Source: Guillardia theta CCMP2712 (taxonomy: Eukaryota > Cryptophyceae > Pyrenomonadales > Geminigeraceae). From it: 45,892 nt of DNA. The notes beneath the pieces were generated by a model, which saw nothing but the letters and a program-made list of their open reading frames with translations, had not been told where the DNA came from and did not search any database. Location of the stretch: positions 28,187 through 74,078 of the forward strand of contig NW_005434612.1 in the NCBI RefSeq assembly GCF_000315625.1. The letters run 5' to 3'. The translations under genes were made by a program, and so were the position numbers. This document shows, in pieces, positions 31,379 to 42,190 of the stretch; the first letter of the stretch is position 1, and each line of letters begins with the position of its first letter.

Positions 31379-32683
31379 CGGGGTTTCGATCAGCTTCTGG
31401 ATTCAAACCCCCAAGGCCTGCAAACCTTCAAAATCAGGAAAATTTTGGTCAAGAATGCCCTGGGGCATTTCGCACGTTTGCTGTTGGAGTTGGAGAAGCA
31501 AGTTTGCGACCTCTCGAGAAAAGAAGAGGCCCGATCTTGTTGGGAAATGGAAGCTCAGGAGAGTTTTCGTCTGTGGAATTCTATCGCTCGTCATCTGGTC
31601 CTGCACAGGTAAAAACGCGAAATCCATCATCTGACAGTGATGCGCAACCTGATGCAGAGTAACCTTCATGTCATAAATGCTCAATGGCAGTTCCATGGAT
31701 GCAACATTTTATGCCAGGGAGGGATTGCACTGATGTGCGTGAAGGTGCAGAGAAGATGGAACGGAAACAAAGGGTTTGATTCGCATTGCCCAGGCTGCAG
31801 AGGTTGCCTTAGATCGATGCAAAATCGGTGGAATATCGGGTGAGGACCCAGCCAGCTGGTCTTCGGATGGGTTGGTAGCCATGGCCGATACCACTTGCTC
31901 CCTGGAGGTCGAGAAAATTCATTTTTCGTGCGTGACACTGACGATGTTTCATCCAGGAATGTGTCGTAGAAAACAACGGCAACGTTGGCGTGCTATCTCA
32001 TGTAGGTTCTTCAGAAGTGACGGTTTTGAATTGTACCATGAGGAACAACTTCATTGCAACTGTGAGTTGGAATGTGCTCATTGATCTACTGCTCTGAATC
32101 TCCCTGCAGGGTGTCGATGATTCCTCCTCGTTGACTATCCAATTTTGTCATCTCTATGGCAATCAACACGGCGCAGTTTTTATCGGAGGGTCTGCGCAAC
32201 GTGCTGAGGTCAGCTGAGTTGGGGGCATTGTCAAGCGCTCTGTCATTTGCAGTTGCGCGATCTGAACTTTTCTGCAAGGTTGAGGTAACGAATAGCAGCA
32301 TCGACGGGTTTGTTTGGTTGGGTCGAAAGGAAATATTGTGCAAAGTCGTCTTCGAAGGCAACACTTGTTCAAACCAGACGGATCTTGCGTCGGAGGCATC
32401 CGAACTCAGTAGAATGTCTCCTGGAAGGTCAGTTGGGGAGCTTCAGTTAATCCTTCCCTGACACGGGCAGTGCAGCTACACCTGGAGATCGGTCGAGGAG
32501 GCTGCTTCCAACAAACCCACATCTGTGTCCCCCAGTGTTCGTCTCTGCAGCCTACAGGTAGCGAATATTTCTCAGTCAGTTGGAATCCATGAGCCCATTG
32601 AACATTTACAGAATGCGGAGGAGAGCGTGGAGGAAGCGATCTCGCACCGCGAGGCCCTGGATGCCGTTCGCTGCATTCTGTAA
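31379..32683 (+). CDS. Right-handed parallel beta-helix (pectin-lyase-fold) protein
   Basis: The start is not resolved; it may be linked to upstream exons at 31042-31370 or to the GRF gene. The first part is helical (LLLELEKQVCDLSRKEEAR, then WEMEAQESFRLWNSIARHL). From about 31661 come beta-helix coils of about 22-25 aa: NLHVINAQWQFHGCNILC, GGIALMC, ALDRCKIGGISG, then exon 31957-32061 (CVVENNGNVGVLSHVGSSEV, TVLNCTMRNNFIAT), exon 32110-32208 (SSLTIQFCHLYGNQHGAVFI) and exon 32279-32427 (VEVTNSSIDGFVWLG, FEGNTCSNQ). Each coil pairs a hydrophobic strand with C/N-x-I/F positions, as in Beta_helix domain proteins. The last exons (from about 32476 and 32612) give SYTWRSVEEAAS and an acidic helix to TAA 32681-32683. 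No catalytic residues were identified, so a binding role is as likely as enzymatic. Confidence 0.65.
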
Positions 32684-33418
32684 GCCGTAGATCGATTTGT
32701 GGAGTTTCACGACTTTAGAAAAATGTTGGTGATTGATGTAAATGTCTGGTAACTTAAATAGCCATGAGTCCCCCGGCTGGGTGACAGATGGTAGCCTGGT
32801 GGTTTACTAACTAAGTTAGTGCAAAAAAAAACTGCCGCCGGGCGGCCTTGCCCAGTATAGCCTAGTAGCAGAAACCCTTCAGTGTATCTCCAGCCGGGCC
32901 GGGTCACGCCCGGCGGCCGGGTGATAAGGTTTAGGTTCAGGTTTTGGTTCAGATGTGATTGTCCTGAGGCGGCCCGTGATTTGCATGATGATTCCTACAA
33001 ACTCATCAGTATTGGTAGCTTGATCCCTGACAGGGATCCAGCGAGGTGTCTACCAAAGTACTAGTCCTAGACTTAATAAATCTATCATGTGGGGTGGGGT
33101 GGAGGATAAAGTAACTTGCCAGGCTAGTTCCTGGCTAAAAACTTGACCACCCCCATTTTCCCCTTCTACTACCCTACCTTGACATGCCTAGAGCTAGGAA
33201 TCCCGCTCGATAAATCCTTGGCCTTGCTCCCGCTTCCTACCTTCCGCTACCTCCGCACCCGCCGCATCTCTTCCTTCCTCTCTCAACCTGATCCGATCTC
33301 TGCTTCTCCTCTCCATCTCCTCACTCTCTGTCCCTCTGTCTGCCTCACTCTGATTGAAGTGAAGGAGCTTCCCTCTTCCTTTCCATAGCCCTCCCGTTCT
33401 CCCTTAGAAAATCTCAGG
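32684..33418. other. Intergenic region upstream of right SMCHD1-like copy
   Basis: Contains an A9 run followed by a GC-rich patch (32822-32925, CTGCCGCCGGGCGGCC), then from about 33150 a pyrimidine-rich stretch reaching the ATG at 33419 that looks like the promoter and 5' UTR of the right SMCHD1-like gene. It shares no obvious similarity with the region upstream of the left copy. Confidence 0.5.
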
Positions 33419-36400
33419 ATGGATCGCCAAATGACTCAAATTGATATCTTGTTTCCGACCATCGATAATGATGAATCTTGCAAAACCCTAAGGTAACAGA
33501 AGTATGCTGATGTTTGATTTATCTGACCACATGGCCCCAGACCTCCCACCCGCCTGAGCATCCAAGAGATCAACACCTTCCAAGACGTAGAGAGCCTCGT
33601 AAAGCACTTGACAGACGAGCTCAACCTGTCGGTCAAGGTGTCGCATCCTTCCATGATGCGCTATCTCAACTGACAAGCATGTCCTGTACCAGGGCCTCAA
33701 GCTTTACAATGCTATTACCCTCATGGAAGTCTCTTCGCTCCAGTTTGACTCCGATGCCGGACCGTACAAACTTCTGCTGCTGCCCGCTGAAGGTAAATGC
33801 CGGAGCTGAGACATGTCAAGAACTGATGTGATCATTGGCAGACACCCTCTCTACCTTCAAGTGTGTCACAGTGGAAGATACCACACCTGATAAAGGGCGC
33901 ATGTTAGAAAGTTCGATCAGTAATTACTCTTTCTTGACAGCGATCGGGGAGCTTTTTGATAACTCGATACAACATGTACTCTGCAACCAATATGACAAGA
34001 ACAAAACTATCAAAGTTACACTCGACTTCCAAAGGGGCACTTTTCATCTTGTGGACAATGGAATAGGCTGCTCAGACCCCAAGGAAATGCTTCAGTATGG
34101 GTCAAAGCGCGCATCTACGCAGGAGCTGTACGACGAGGGTTGCACATCGTTCAGGAGATATCTGAGCGGTACCTTCTCTCGATATGGCGTGGGGGCCAAA
34201 AATGCTTGTAATGCCCTTGGGACAAGACATGTTGTGAGCAGTAAGACGCGAGACAGCAGAACTGTGCAAGTAGTGGAAGACTCAACCTTATCGGCTTGGA
34301 AAGCAATTAGATGCATCAGGTCTCTCCAGGAGGGCGAAGACGTCGCGTCGAGCTTCTGCAAGATCGACATAGAAGGCTTCAAGATTGATTTCTTTATCAG
34401 CGATGGAGCTTTCTCTGCGGCAGCTCTCAGGCACTGCCTGAGCAACATCCGAGCGATGTACTACATGTACCTTGAAGGAGAGCAGGCAGGCGCGAAGAGG
34501 TTTGTAGACCAGGTGCTGAGGCTGATAGATCAGCCAAATGCAGAGATGAGACGACGCGGACGGATCGCAAACGCAAAAAAATTTTATCAACACGACCTGA
34601 GCTGCTTGAGGACGATGCTGAACAAATATCTTGTTGAGTCTGGCTCTATGTCGGAGCAGATTGACCTGGAGTTCGAGGTGATCCATCAAGACTCTGCTAG
34701 CTCGGCCCCTCCGCATCGACTAGCAGACTCGATGTGCTGCCTTGACCGAGTGCTGAGCGACGACGCCAGGGACTGCTTCCCCATCTACGTCGAGATCCCC
34801 GACCATGCAGACCCCACCAAGCGCTCGATCGCTACGGGGGCGATATTCTACTTTCCGAACCAGGGCAACAAGGACACAGTCCCGTACGTTGACGAGCTGC
34901 ATGGGCACTCAAGCTCATTGGATCGCCGCTTCATGGTGTTCTGGATGGGACGATGGCTTCCTGAAGAAGATTTCGTACCAGGTTTCATGAGATACCGTGA
35001 GGGGGATAAGCCGCTTGCCCCGCAGCGATGCTATGCAAGGACTTTCGGCATTCTTTTTGTAGACCGAGGGATCGAGCCAGAGGCAAACAAGCTGGCCCTG
35101 AGCAAGTCTGCTCCAAATGTAAAGAAGATGAAGGAGGCGATTGACTCGAAGGACCTTGCAAAAGCATATGATTACTGGCTCAAAGAATGTCACCTCAAGT
35201 TTGATGCAGAGGTCTCCTTCGAAGACGAAAACCCAAAGTACATAGATGCTGAAGGAATGTCTCAGCACGACAAGATCATATTCTGCGACAATGTGTATAA
35301 GGTGGGTGAATTCGTCGAGCTGTACAAAGAGTCAAAGGAGAAAGCAAAGATTGAAAGTCATATAGGAAGGATCGAGAGGTTCTTGCAAGATAAGCACTTT
35401 GACCTGCACTTGCCAACAGGGGAGGTCGAGCTTCTTCTATTGGCTTCAGACAACAGCATGACGAAGCATAATCGCTTCAGAATACAAAACTATTCCATGA
35501 GGCCCCTCAGCAACAAAGAGTTCGAGGCTACCAGAGCAAAGAATGAGAAGCAGATAGTCAGATCAGTCGCTATCGAGTTCCGCAACCACATCGTGAAGGC
35601 TGGCATGTTACCGCTTACAAGGGTTGTCTGCAAGAACTCAAACAACGAAGTCATTCAGACAAACATCCCGATCTTCAAGGTCACAGTGGCGTCACAAGAT
35701 TGCTTGGAAAGCTTCGAAGTGTCTAATGGGCTTCTGTCTTCTCCTGAAAAGATAGTGCCCAATGGGCATCTGTCTTTTCCTGACAAGATAGTGAAGAAGC
35801 TCGCGACTGTCGCAGGCCGGTATACGATTTCCCTTGAGCCAGCTGCAGGTCAGACGCCGTTCACGTGCGAGCCCGCGACGTTCTACATCACCCCAGCAGA
35901 GATGCACAAGGTATCGCTCAGACCAAACACTCCGAGCATCCATTGTGAGCTCGGGCAAACGACCTCCTTAGAAGTACAGGTGCACGACAAATACAACAAT
36001 AGCATCGATCTCCAACTCGGCGTCCACACGCTTGACATTCTGGTAGACGAGGCTCGGGCTCTAGATGTCTCGCTATCCTTCACGCCTGAGTACGCTGGGA
36101 GCATCAGGATCCAAGACCTCTGCGTGCTTCATGGGGGCGTCGGGACGTATCCTGCTCGCATAGTCATCACAGACATTCATCAGCAGAAGGTCGTTGAGCA
36201 CAAAATCTCGATCAAAGTCCAGCATGGGCAGCCATCGTCCATACAGTGCGACGCTGACTGGGAGGAGTATATCAACTACCAACAGCTCGGGCCAGTCGAC
36301 GTCAGCATTCAAGACGCGAGCGGGAACATGTGCGACGGAAACCAAGGCAAGCTCGTGGTGATGAGCCCGGACCTCCTGCTTCACGGCGAGAGCCAGCGGA

Positions 36401-39400
36401 ATGAAAACAAGATAAGGAAAGGGAGATGTCGCCTGACCTGCTCGTGTGCGAGCTCTTTGTTCTCGAATGGTACGGCAACAGCTCAGACGGTAGTCAGTGA
36501 AGCAGAAATGGGTCGATGGAGAGAAATGATACTCAAGCAAGTCGCTCCGGTCGGGGTATTTCACAGGGAGCATGGCTTCTTTCAAACAGGGGATTGTGTA
36601 TTGCTCATCACGGAGCAAGAATTGGGCGTTGGAGCACGTCGTAAGACAAGGCCTAAGGTTCGGTTGTTTGGACAGATCAAGTCTATTTTCAATGATGAGC
36701 AATCTTCGGAGACTGGAATCTATGTTGAGTACTTCTCGGAGAGCAGTGATCATCCTCGCTTACTCTTACACAACGAAGCGCCAGATGCTGAAAGGCTCAA
36801 TCCAGAAGCCATCTCGAGTCGTTGCCTTGTGTTTCACGATTCCCTCCGGCACACTTTGGATCTTGATGTGATGGCAGACAATGTGTTCTTCTGCAACTCC
36901 GACGAGTTTCCCCGGAGCCTTCAAGCGACTTTAGATGTCATCCACGAGACCGAGACGACGATCTTGCATCAGAGGTTCTCACGTCCCCTGAAGCCGAGCG
37001 GAACTCCGAGGCGCATGAAGCTCTTCCAATCAGGAGTCGAGTTGGCTCTCAACAATGCAGCAGTGTCGTTCAACGCACGGCACAACGACAAGATATCAGA
37101 CTTGTACCTTGTGGCTGCTGACGAGACAAACCAGCCCTGCCAGCACTTTGCGGACGGCAGGTCAAACTTGAAAGTAGAAATGAGCTGGATGAATGCACAG
37201 CTGCCAGTCTATGAAGCCGGTCGGGATCAAGTCTTTGCACTGCCTCCGTTGCACGTACGATCTAATTCCAAGCAGACCATCTCGGTCTTCTCCTGTGCAG
37301 GCTCGAAGCAGACGAAGACAGAGGAGACGCGACTGTTTCAGTACCAACTTGACGTCCTGGTGACCCCCGGAGAGCCTGAGAAGCTGAAGATTTCTCTACC
37401 ACAAGACATCTCTGGTATCAAAGCAGGAGACTTGTTCACGTTGGAAGGAGTCATAGTGGATCGAGATGGATACGACATCGAACCGATAACTAACCAACAT
37501 CCTGACGAAATATCTTCGTTCAGTTTCACGTGCGAAGATGGGTTTGAGGTTCCGGTCACTTTATATGACAACTACCACAATGTGGTAGAAGGCAAAGATG
37601 CCCTTGGGAACATCACGATCAAAGGCTCTAAGATCACTGTAAGGAATGCTTTCATTCGCTGTAAACCCTCCAAGGGCACGCTCAAGCTTGGGCTGAAGCT
37701 CAACGTGAAAACAGGTATAGGTGGCACAAAGTCTTACAACTTGAAGCCCATCGAGCTGGACTTGGACCTGAAAGCTGGTGATCCGTGCAAGATATGCGTA
37801 CAGCCAGACTGCCAAGCGTTCGTCAACCTCTCGGTCCCCAGCATGGCGGAGTACGAATGTGACATCAGGTTCATCGTTACAGACAGTGTGGACAACAACT
37901 TGTCAGCCGCATGGGATCAGCCGCTGATGCTGCAGGTAGGCAAACAGAGCAGGAGGCTTGAAAAAGTATCAGATGAATCAAGGGGAGATGCTTTCAAGCT
38001 CAGCACAATTCCAGCCCTTCCAGCAGGAGAGTATTTTCCTAAAATCATTTCGCGGAGTATATCGAGTTTCACCTTCAATGTCATCGCCACTGCTAGGAAC
38101 TCCGTCATTCAGATCGCGATGACGGTGAAAGACCGACAGAAACATCTTGAGTACGCACAAGGCTCAGCGCTTGCAGCAGCAGACTTCGAAGCTTTGATCC
38201 AACTCCACACCGAAGACCAAAGAAAGCTCGACGACTGGTCTACGAGTACCATGCCGGATGTGAGGCTGTACTGTGAAAAGCAGAGGATACCCATGTCGTA
38301 CAAGACCTTCGACGGCAACTGCGTACACGTCATCTTCTCTCTCAGCGAGATCGGGAGTCATCAGGTCTCGGCTGAGTTTGTCGACTCGAGACCCTCGTAT
38401 GCAGGACCTCCGATCGCTTCCAAGCCTTGTAACGTGGTGGTGAAGTCAGGTAAGAGACGCTGTCTGCTTGACATGATTGTCCGCTTGTATCTCACGCCAT
38501 TGCTACAGGACCTGTAGAGCAGCTGGACTTGCAGCTTCATGCTCCTGCGACTGACGACCCTCTTCAGTGTGGCTTCACGCTCGCTGCATGTGACCGGGCG
38601 TCTCGAAAGACAAACTATCATCCCACGAGCGAGTGGGAGGCTACAGTGGTGGCACGGGTGCTGGAGGACCATCTCGTCCGGATAGAGACCAATGCTGTAA
38701 CCCTCAACGCTCTTCATCCCACGGTCAATGGAACCTTCACGCTCGTGCCTCAGCGACAAGAGCAGCAAGAGTCATGCGCTTGTACGCTTGTGTTTAACGT
38801 GCAGAGCAACATTGCCATAAGGTCGTTGGATCAGCGAACGATGAACGTGACGCTTCCTGCTGCATCTGCTGGCGTGCACGATGACACTGCAATCAATGAC
38901 AACGAGAACGAGGAGGTGCAGGAGGCGAGCAGAGCCAACATCGCCTTCGAGGAACAGCCGGTGATTATCGAAGACGACACAGAAGAAGAGGAGAAGCTCA
39001 GGGTCGAGGTACAAACATCCATGTGCCATCAAAACATCGAGAACGCTATTGCAAGGCTCCTCAAGCGACAGGATGTCTCTCCTGCTATCCAATCTTACTA
39101 CGTCGATATCGCAGCAACTTCGGACTTGGGGAAGCTGAAGCGAGACTGTGAGAGGTTTCAAACAGGCATCAGGAATCACAATGCAGAGCTGACCGAGCGG
39201 TTCAAGGACTTCAAGAACAAGTATGATGATCTTCCACACAAGATGGAGTTGACAGATGTCGAAATTCCTGCGAGCTGCAAGGACGCTTTAGGGTGTATTT
39301 CCTCCTTGTTCTCCATCGACCATCCTCGGGCAGCAGACATTCAGACGGCCTTGTCGACAGCTTTCGGCGAGGACCTCAACTCCGTCATCTTCCAGAGCGA

Positions 39401-40077
39401 CGGAGACTTGGATGAGCAGATGGACGGCATCTGCTGTCAGTCCAAGTGTCGAGTCAAGAGCGCTTGCCTGGTAGAGCAGGACAGGTTGCCCGAGGACGTC
39501 GAGGAGTCTCGCGGGGCCCTGGGACGAGCCGACAGCTTCATCGTCCTCAACAAGTCTCGTGATGCAGAGACAGACAGGAAGCTGCTCTCCTTCGCCGAGC
39601 GATTCTTCAGGAGGCTCGTCGTCTTCGAGCAGTCGGATGATGCCATCCGCTACCGCACACGCTCCATGCTTCGAGGCGAGATGGTGGTGGGACTGGACCG
39701 ACCGAACAAGGTCATTTCATGGGACGGGAGCCAGACGCTGCTGGACAAGCAAGTGAGGTGTGCAAGGATGGGCATCGTCGAGTACTGGAGAGCCAAAGCA
39801 TACAAGGAGCTGCAACGGCAGAGAGATGAGCTTGACTCCATCGACAAGGAGCTCAAGGTAGGCCTCCTAACCTCCTGCTACCTCGTAGTCACGAGTGTGC
39901 CTTTGGCAGGAGATCATCAAGAACTGCAATGATGTGGAGAACAACGAGATGAGTCAGAGCGCCAGGTTGACCGGAAAGAAGCGGGTGAACACAGATCAGG
40001 AGGTGAGACTGGAGTTCATAGTCGAGAGATTTGACGGTCATGCCAGCAGCCACAGGAAGACGGGGAGGACGAGTTGA
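33419..40077 (+). CDS. SMCHD1-like GHKL ATPase with SMC hinge, right copy
   Basis: Exons: 33419-33492, 33541-33637, 33693-33792, 33842-38449, 38509-39857, 39910-40077, all GT-AG and in phase, giving 2,131 aa. Residues about 1-88 form a ubiquitin-like segment ending YKLLLLPAE. The ATPase has GELFDNS (Glu127, Asn131), DNGIG (162-166) and YGVGAKNA (Lys210), so ATP binding and hydrolysis residues are kept. A long beta-rich region follows with an acidic linker before the hinge. A coiled coil (about 1831-1868) leads to the hinge (about 1886-2025) and a second coiled coil (about 2055-2080), the layout of SMCHD1. It has an extra 12 codons at 35725-35760 relative to the left copy and strongly diverged patches. 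A long exon starting at a TTG within intron 3 would be wrong; the true ATG is four exons upstream. A nuclear chromatin role is inferred from the family. Confidence 0.9.
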
Positions 40078-40119
40078 GGCCTCGCAAGCTCTTTCGTGAG
40101 AGTAGAGATTGAATTCAGC
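33487..40119 (+). repeat. Inverted repeat arm, right (about 6.6 kb)
   Basis: Mirror of 12601-19190. Introns compare as follows: intron 1 two changes in 48 nt, intron 2 none in 55, intron 3 one in 49, intron 4 one in 59. Homology ends at about 40119 (GAATTCAGC, then different sequence), 40 bases past the stop codon. Confidence 0.9.
35725..35796 (+). repeat. 36-bp in-frame tandem duplication in right copy
   Basis: Two adjacent 36-bp units (AATGGGCTTCTGTCTTCTCC... and AATGGGCATCTGTCTTTTCC...) encode NGLLSSPEKIVP and NGHLSFPDKIVK. The left copy has a single unit (NGHLSYPDKIVK). Confidence 0.9.
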
Positions 40120-40315
40120 AGTATCTATGAATCGACTTACATCCAGGGCATCACCCGACCAGGTTAGGGAAAGTCATCGGGATTCGTCTTTCTTGTACAA
40201 GATATACAAGATGGTCGTGGGTTTGAATTTACTCTATTAAAATACAAACAAAAACTTTCAACATCCTCACTCAGTTTCACGCCTTTGTTGTGCGTGAGAA
40301 ATAAACCATCGCATT

Positions 40316-41177
40316 CTACTGTTTGCTTCTGTCTTCCCTCAGCCATTTGTCTAGCACTCGTGCTCTTGCAACATCCTGACCCCTCGTTTTACCTGCCCTA
40401 TTCGCAGCTCCTCCTTTCATCTGCTGTCTGCGATGCCTCGTCCTCGTGGCGAGCCATGTCCGTGTGCTCGCTAGCTTGCCTCGTAAGGAGCCCTCAAGGA
40501 TTCTCAGTTGAGCCATCTTGGAGCTGATGAGGACCTCTGCCTCCTCGGCAGTGCGGAACACGATCGGTTCCATGCTGCAGTTGCGAAGGCAGGTATCAAC
40601 TTCCTCAGAGCTGTTGTGAGACCCGAAGCTCGCGCTGCCGTTGGAGAAGGTAAGTTCATAGTCAAGCTCGAACGAGCCGTTGCCAGCGAAGGCGGACGAC
40701 TGGTTGGCTGTACAGTTTGCTGCACACTTGAGCTGTCTCTCCAACTCATCAAGTTGTTTCACAACATCTTGAAACTGTTCGATCATGTCCATGATCTCCT
40801 TATTGGGGTCTACCATTGGATTGTACATGGCCGGGATGTACAAACTCTGTCCAGCCTTAGGCGTCTTGATCTTTGCGTACGAAAGCAATGCTTCATGTTT
40901 GGTCGCAGATGTGAGAAGGTCAGTCGGGTACTTGTACCTGCCATGCATGTCAAGGTCACCGAGAACTCTCGAAGATATCCACTCACGTGGGAAACACGGT
41001 CTCTTCGTATCGCCTGTCCATAGAGTCGTTCTCAGTTCCTTGGTTCTGCAAAACCGAAGGGAAGCCAGCTCGTGTGGCCATCAGAGCTACAAGCAACATC
41101 GATAGGAGCACAGTGACCACGGCCAGAGTTTGCTTGCTCTTTGCCCGCTGTTCGTCATGCCGGTGACATTCTTCCAT
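40316..41177 (-). CDS. Type II membrane glycoprotein, unknown family, 270 aa
   Basis: Exon 1 (41177-40987) starts MEECHRHDEQRAKSKQ, a charged cytosolic tail, followed by a transmembrane segment (TLAVVTVLLSMLLVALMA). A GTGAGT donor joins exon 2 (40937-40316) within a Thr codon. The luminal part has a helical segment (IMDMIEQFQDVVKQLDELER), then a Cys-containing region with at least five N-glycosylation sequons (NCT, NQS, NGS, NSS, NCS) and four Cys, then a basic C-terminal tail (RTRHRRQQMK) ending KWLREDRSKQ. I recognise no catalytic domain. The architecture parallels the type II protein at 2.9-4.4 kb but not its sequence. A surface or Golgi location is an inference from topology and sequons. 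Confidence 0.7.
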
Positions 41178-41337
41178 CTTTCCTGTCAAGAAGAACATTC
41201 TCACTGGAGAAAACATCCATCAATATCCCTTCCCAACAAATCTTTCCCAGCTCACCATGTCTCACTTCTGCATATCATACCTCTCCTCACATCGTATCCC
41301 GTGGTCTACACGTTTTCATTTCCTCCCTTTTCCCTTC

Positions 41338-41547
41338 TCCTCTCCTCTCCTCTCCTCTCCTCTCCTCTCCTCTCCTCTCCTCTCCTCTCCTCTCCTCTCC
41401 TCTCCTCTCCTCTCCTCTCCTCTCCTCTCCTCTCCTCTCCTCTCCTCTCCTCCTTGTTCCTGCTTCCCTTCTCCTCTCCTCTCCTCTCCTCTCCTCTCCT
41501 CTCCTCCTTGTTCCTGCTTCTCCTCTCCTCTCCTCTCCTCTCCTCTC
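41338..41547. repeat. CTCCT pentanucleotide satellite in three blocks
   Basis: Blocks of (CTCCT)n at about 41338-41453, 41470-41507 and 41521-41547, separated by a repeated 18-21 bp spacer (CTTGTTCCTGCTTC with small variants). It lies upstream of the type II glycoprotein gene on the - strand. Confidence 0.95.
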
Positions 41548-41794
41548 TTCGGAATGTTCCGTCTGTCAGGTCATCTTTCGCCAGCCTCGTTGGCCTGCAT
41601 GTTCCTATTTGTGGACTGCTGGTATGTGGGCCAGGAGGTGATAGAATATCGCATACGATACTTTGCTGCCTTTCAAAATAATTATTTTTATTTTCTGAGG
41701 CGAACTTGAAAGAAGAGTTTGATCAGTTGAGTAAAACTCCTCAGGGTCTTTGCGAGCCTCAACAAGTGGGGGACAGGAGGAGACAGAAGAAGAG

Positions 41795-42000
41795 AGAGAG
41801 AGAGAGAGACGGGAGGAGCGAGTAGAGGGAAGGAGAGAGTAGAGGGAAGGAGAGAGTAGAGGGAAGGAGAGAGTAGAGGGAAGGAGAGAGTAGAGGGAAG
41901 GAGAGAGTAGAGGGAAGGAGAGAGTAGAGGGAAGGGGAGAGTAGAGGGAAGGAGAGAGTAGAGGGAGGGAGAGAGTAGAGGGAGGGAGAGAGTAGAGGGA

Positions 42001-42054
<54 letters not shown>

Positions 42055-42130
42055 GGAGAGAGTAGAGGGAGGGAGGGAGGAGAGAGAGAGAGAGAGAGAG
42101 AGAGACGGGAGGAGAGAGTAGAGGGAAGGG
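41795..42130. repeat. GA-rich minisatellite, 16-17 bp units plus GA dinucleotide run
   Basis: Units of GTAGAGGGAAGGAGAGA repeat about a dozen times with minor variation, interrupted by a pure GA run (about 42003-42050). The repeat ends about 60 bp before the MTO1-like start codon and must form part of its promoter or 5' UTR. Confidence 0.95.
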
Positions 42131-42190
42131 AATAGTGACGGAGAGAGATAAGACAAGGCTGGAGTGGCGAGGGTCCTGCAGCTGCTAGAC

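Noticed and set aside
12601-40119. The two arms as a simple assembly duplication
   Set aside because: Diverged patches, different first exons, different flanks and codon-length indels show two distinct sequences. Allelic misassembly remains possible and is listed as the main refuting test.
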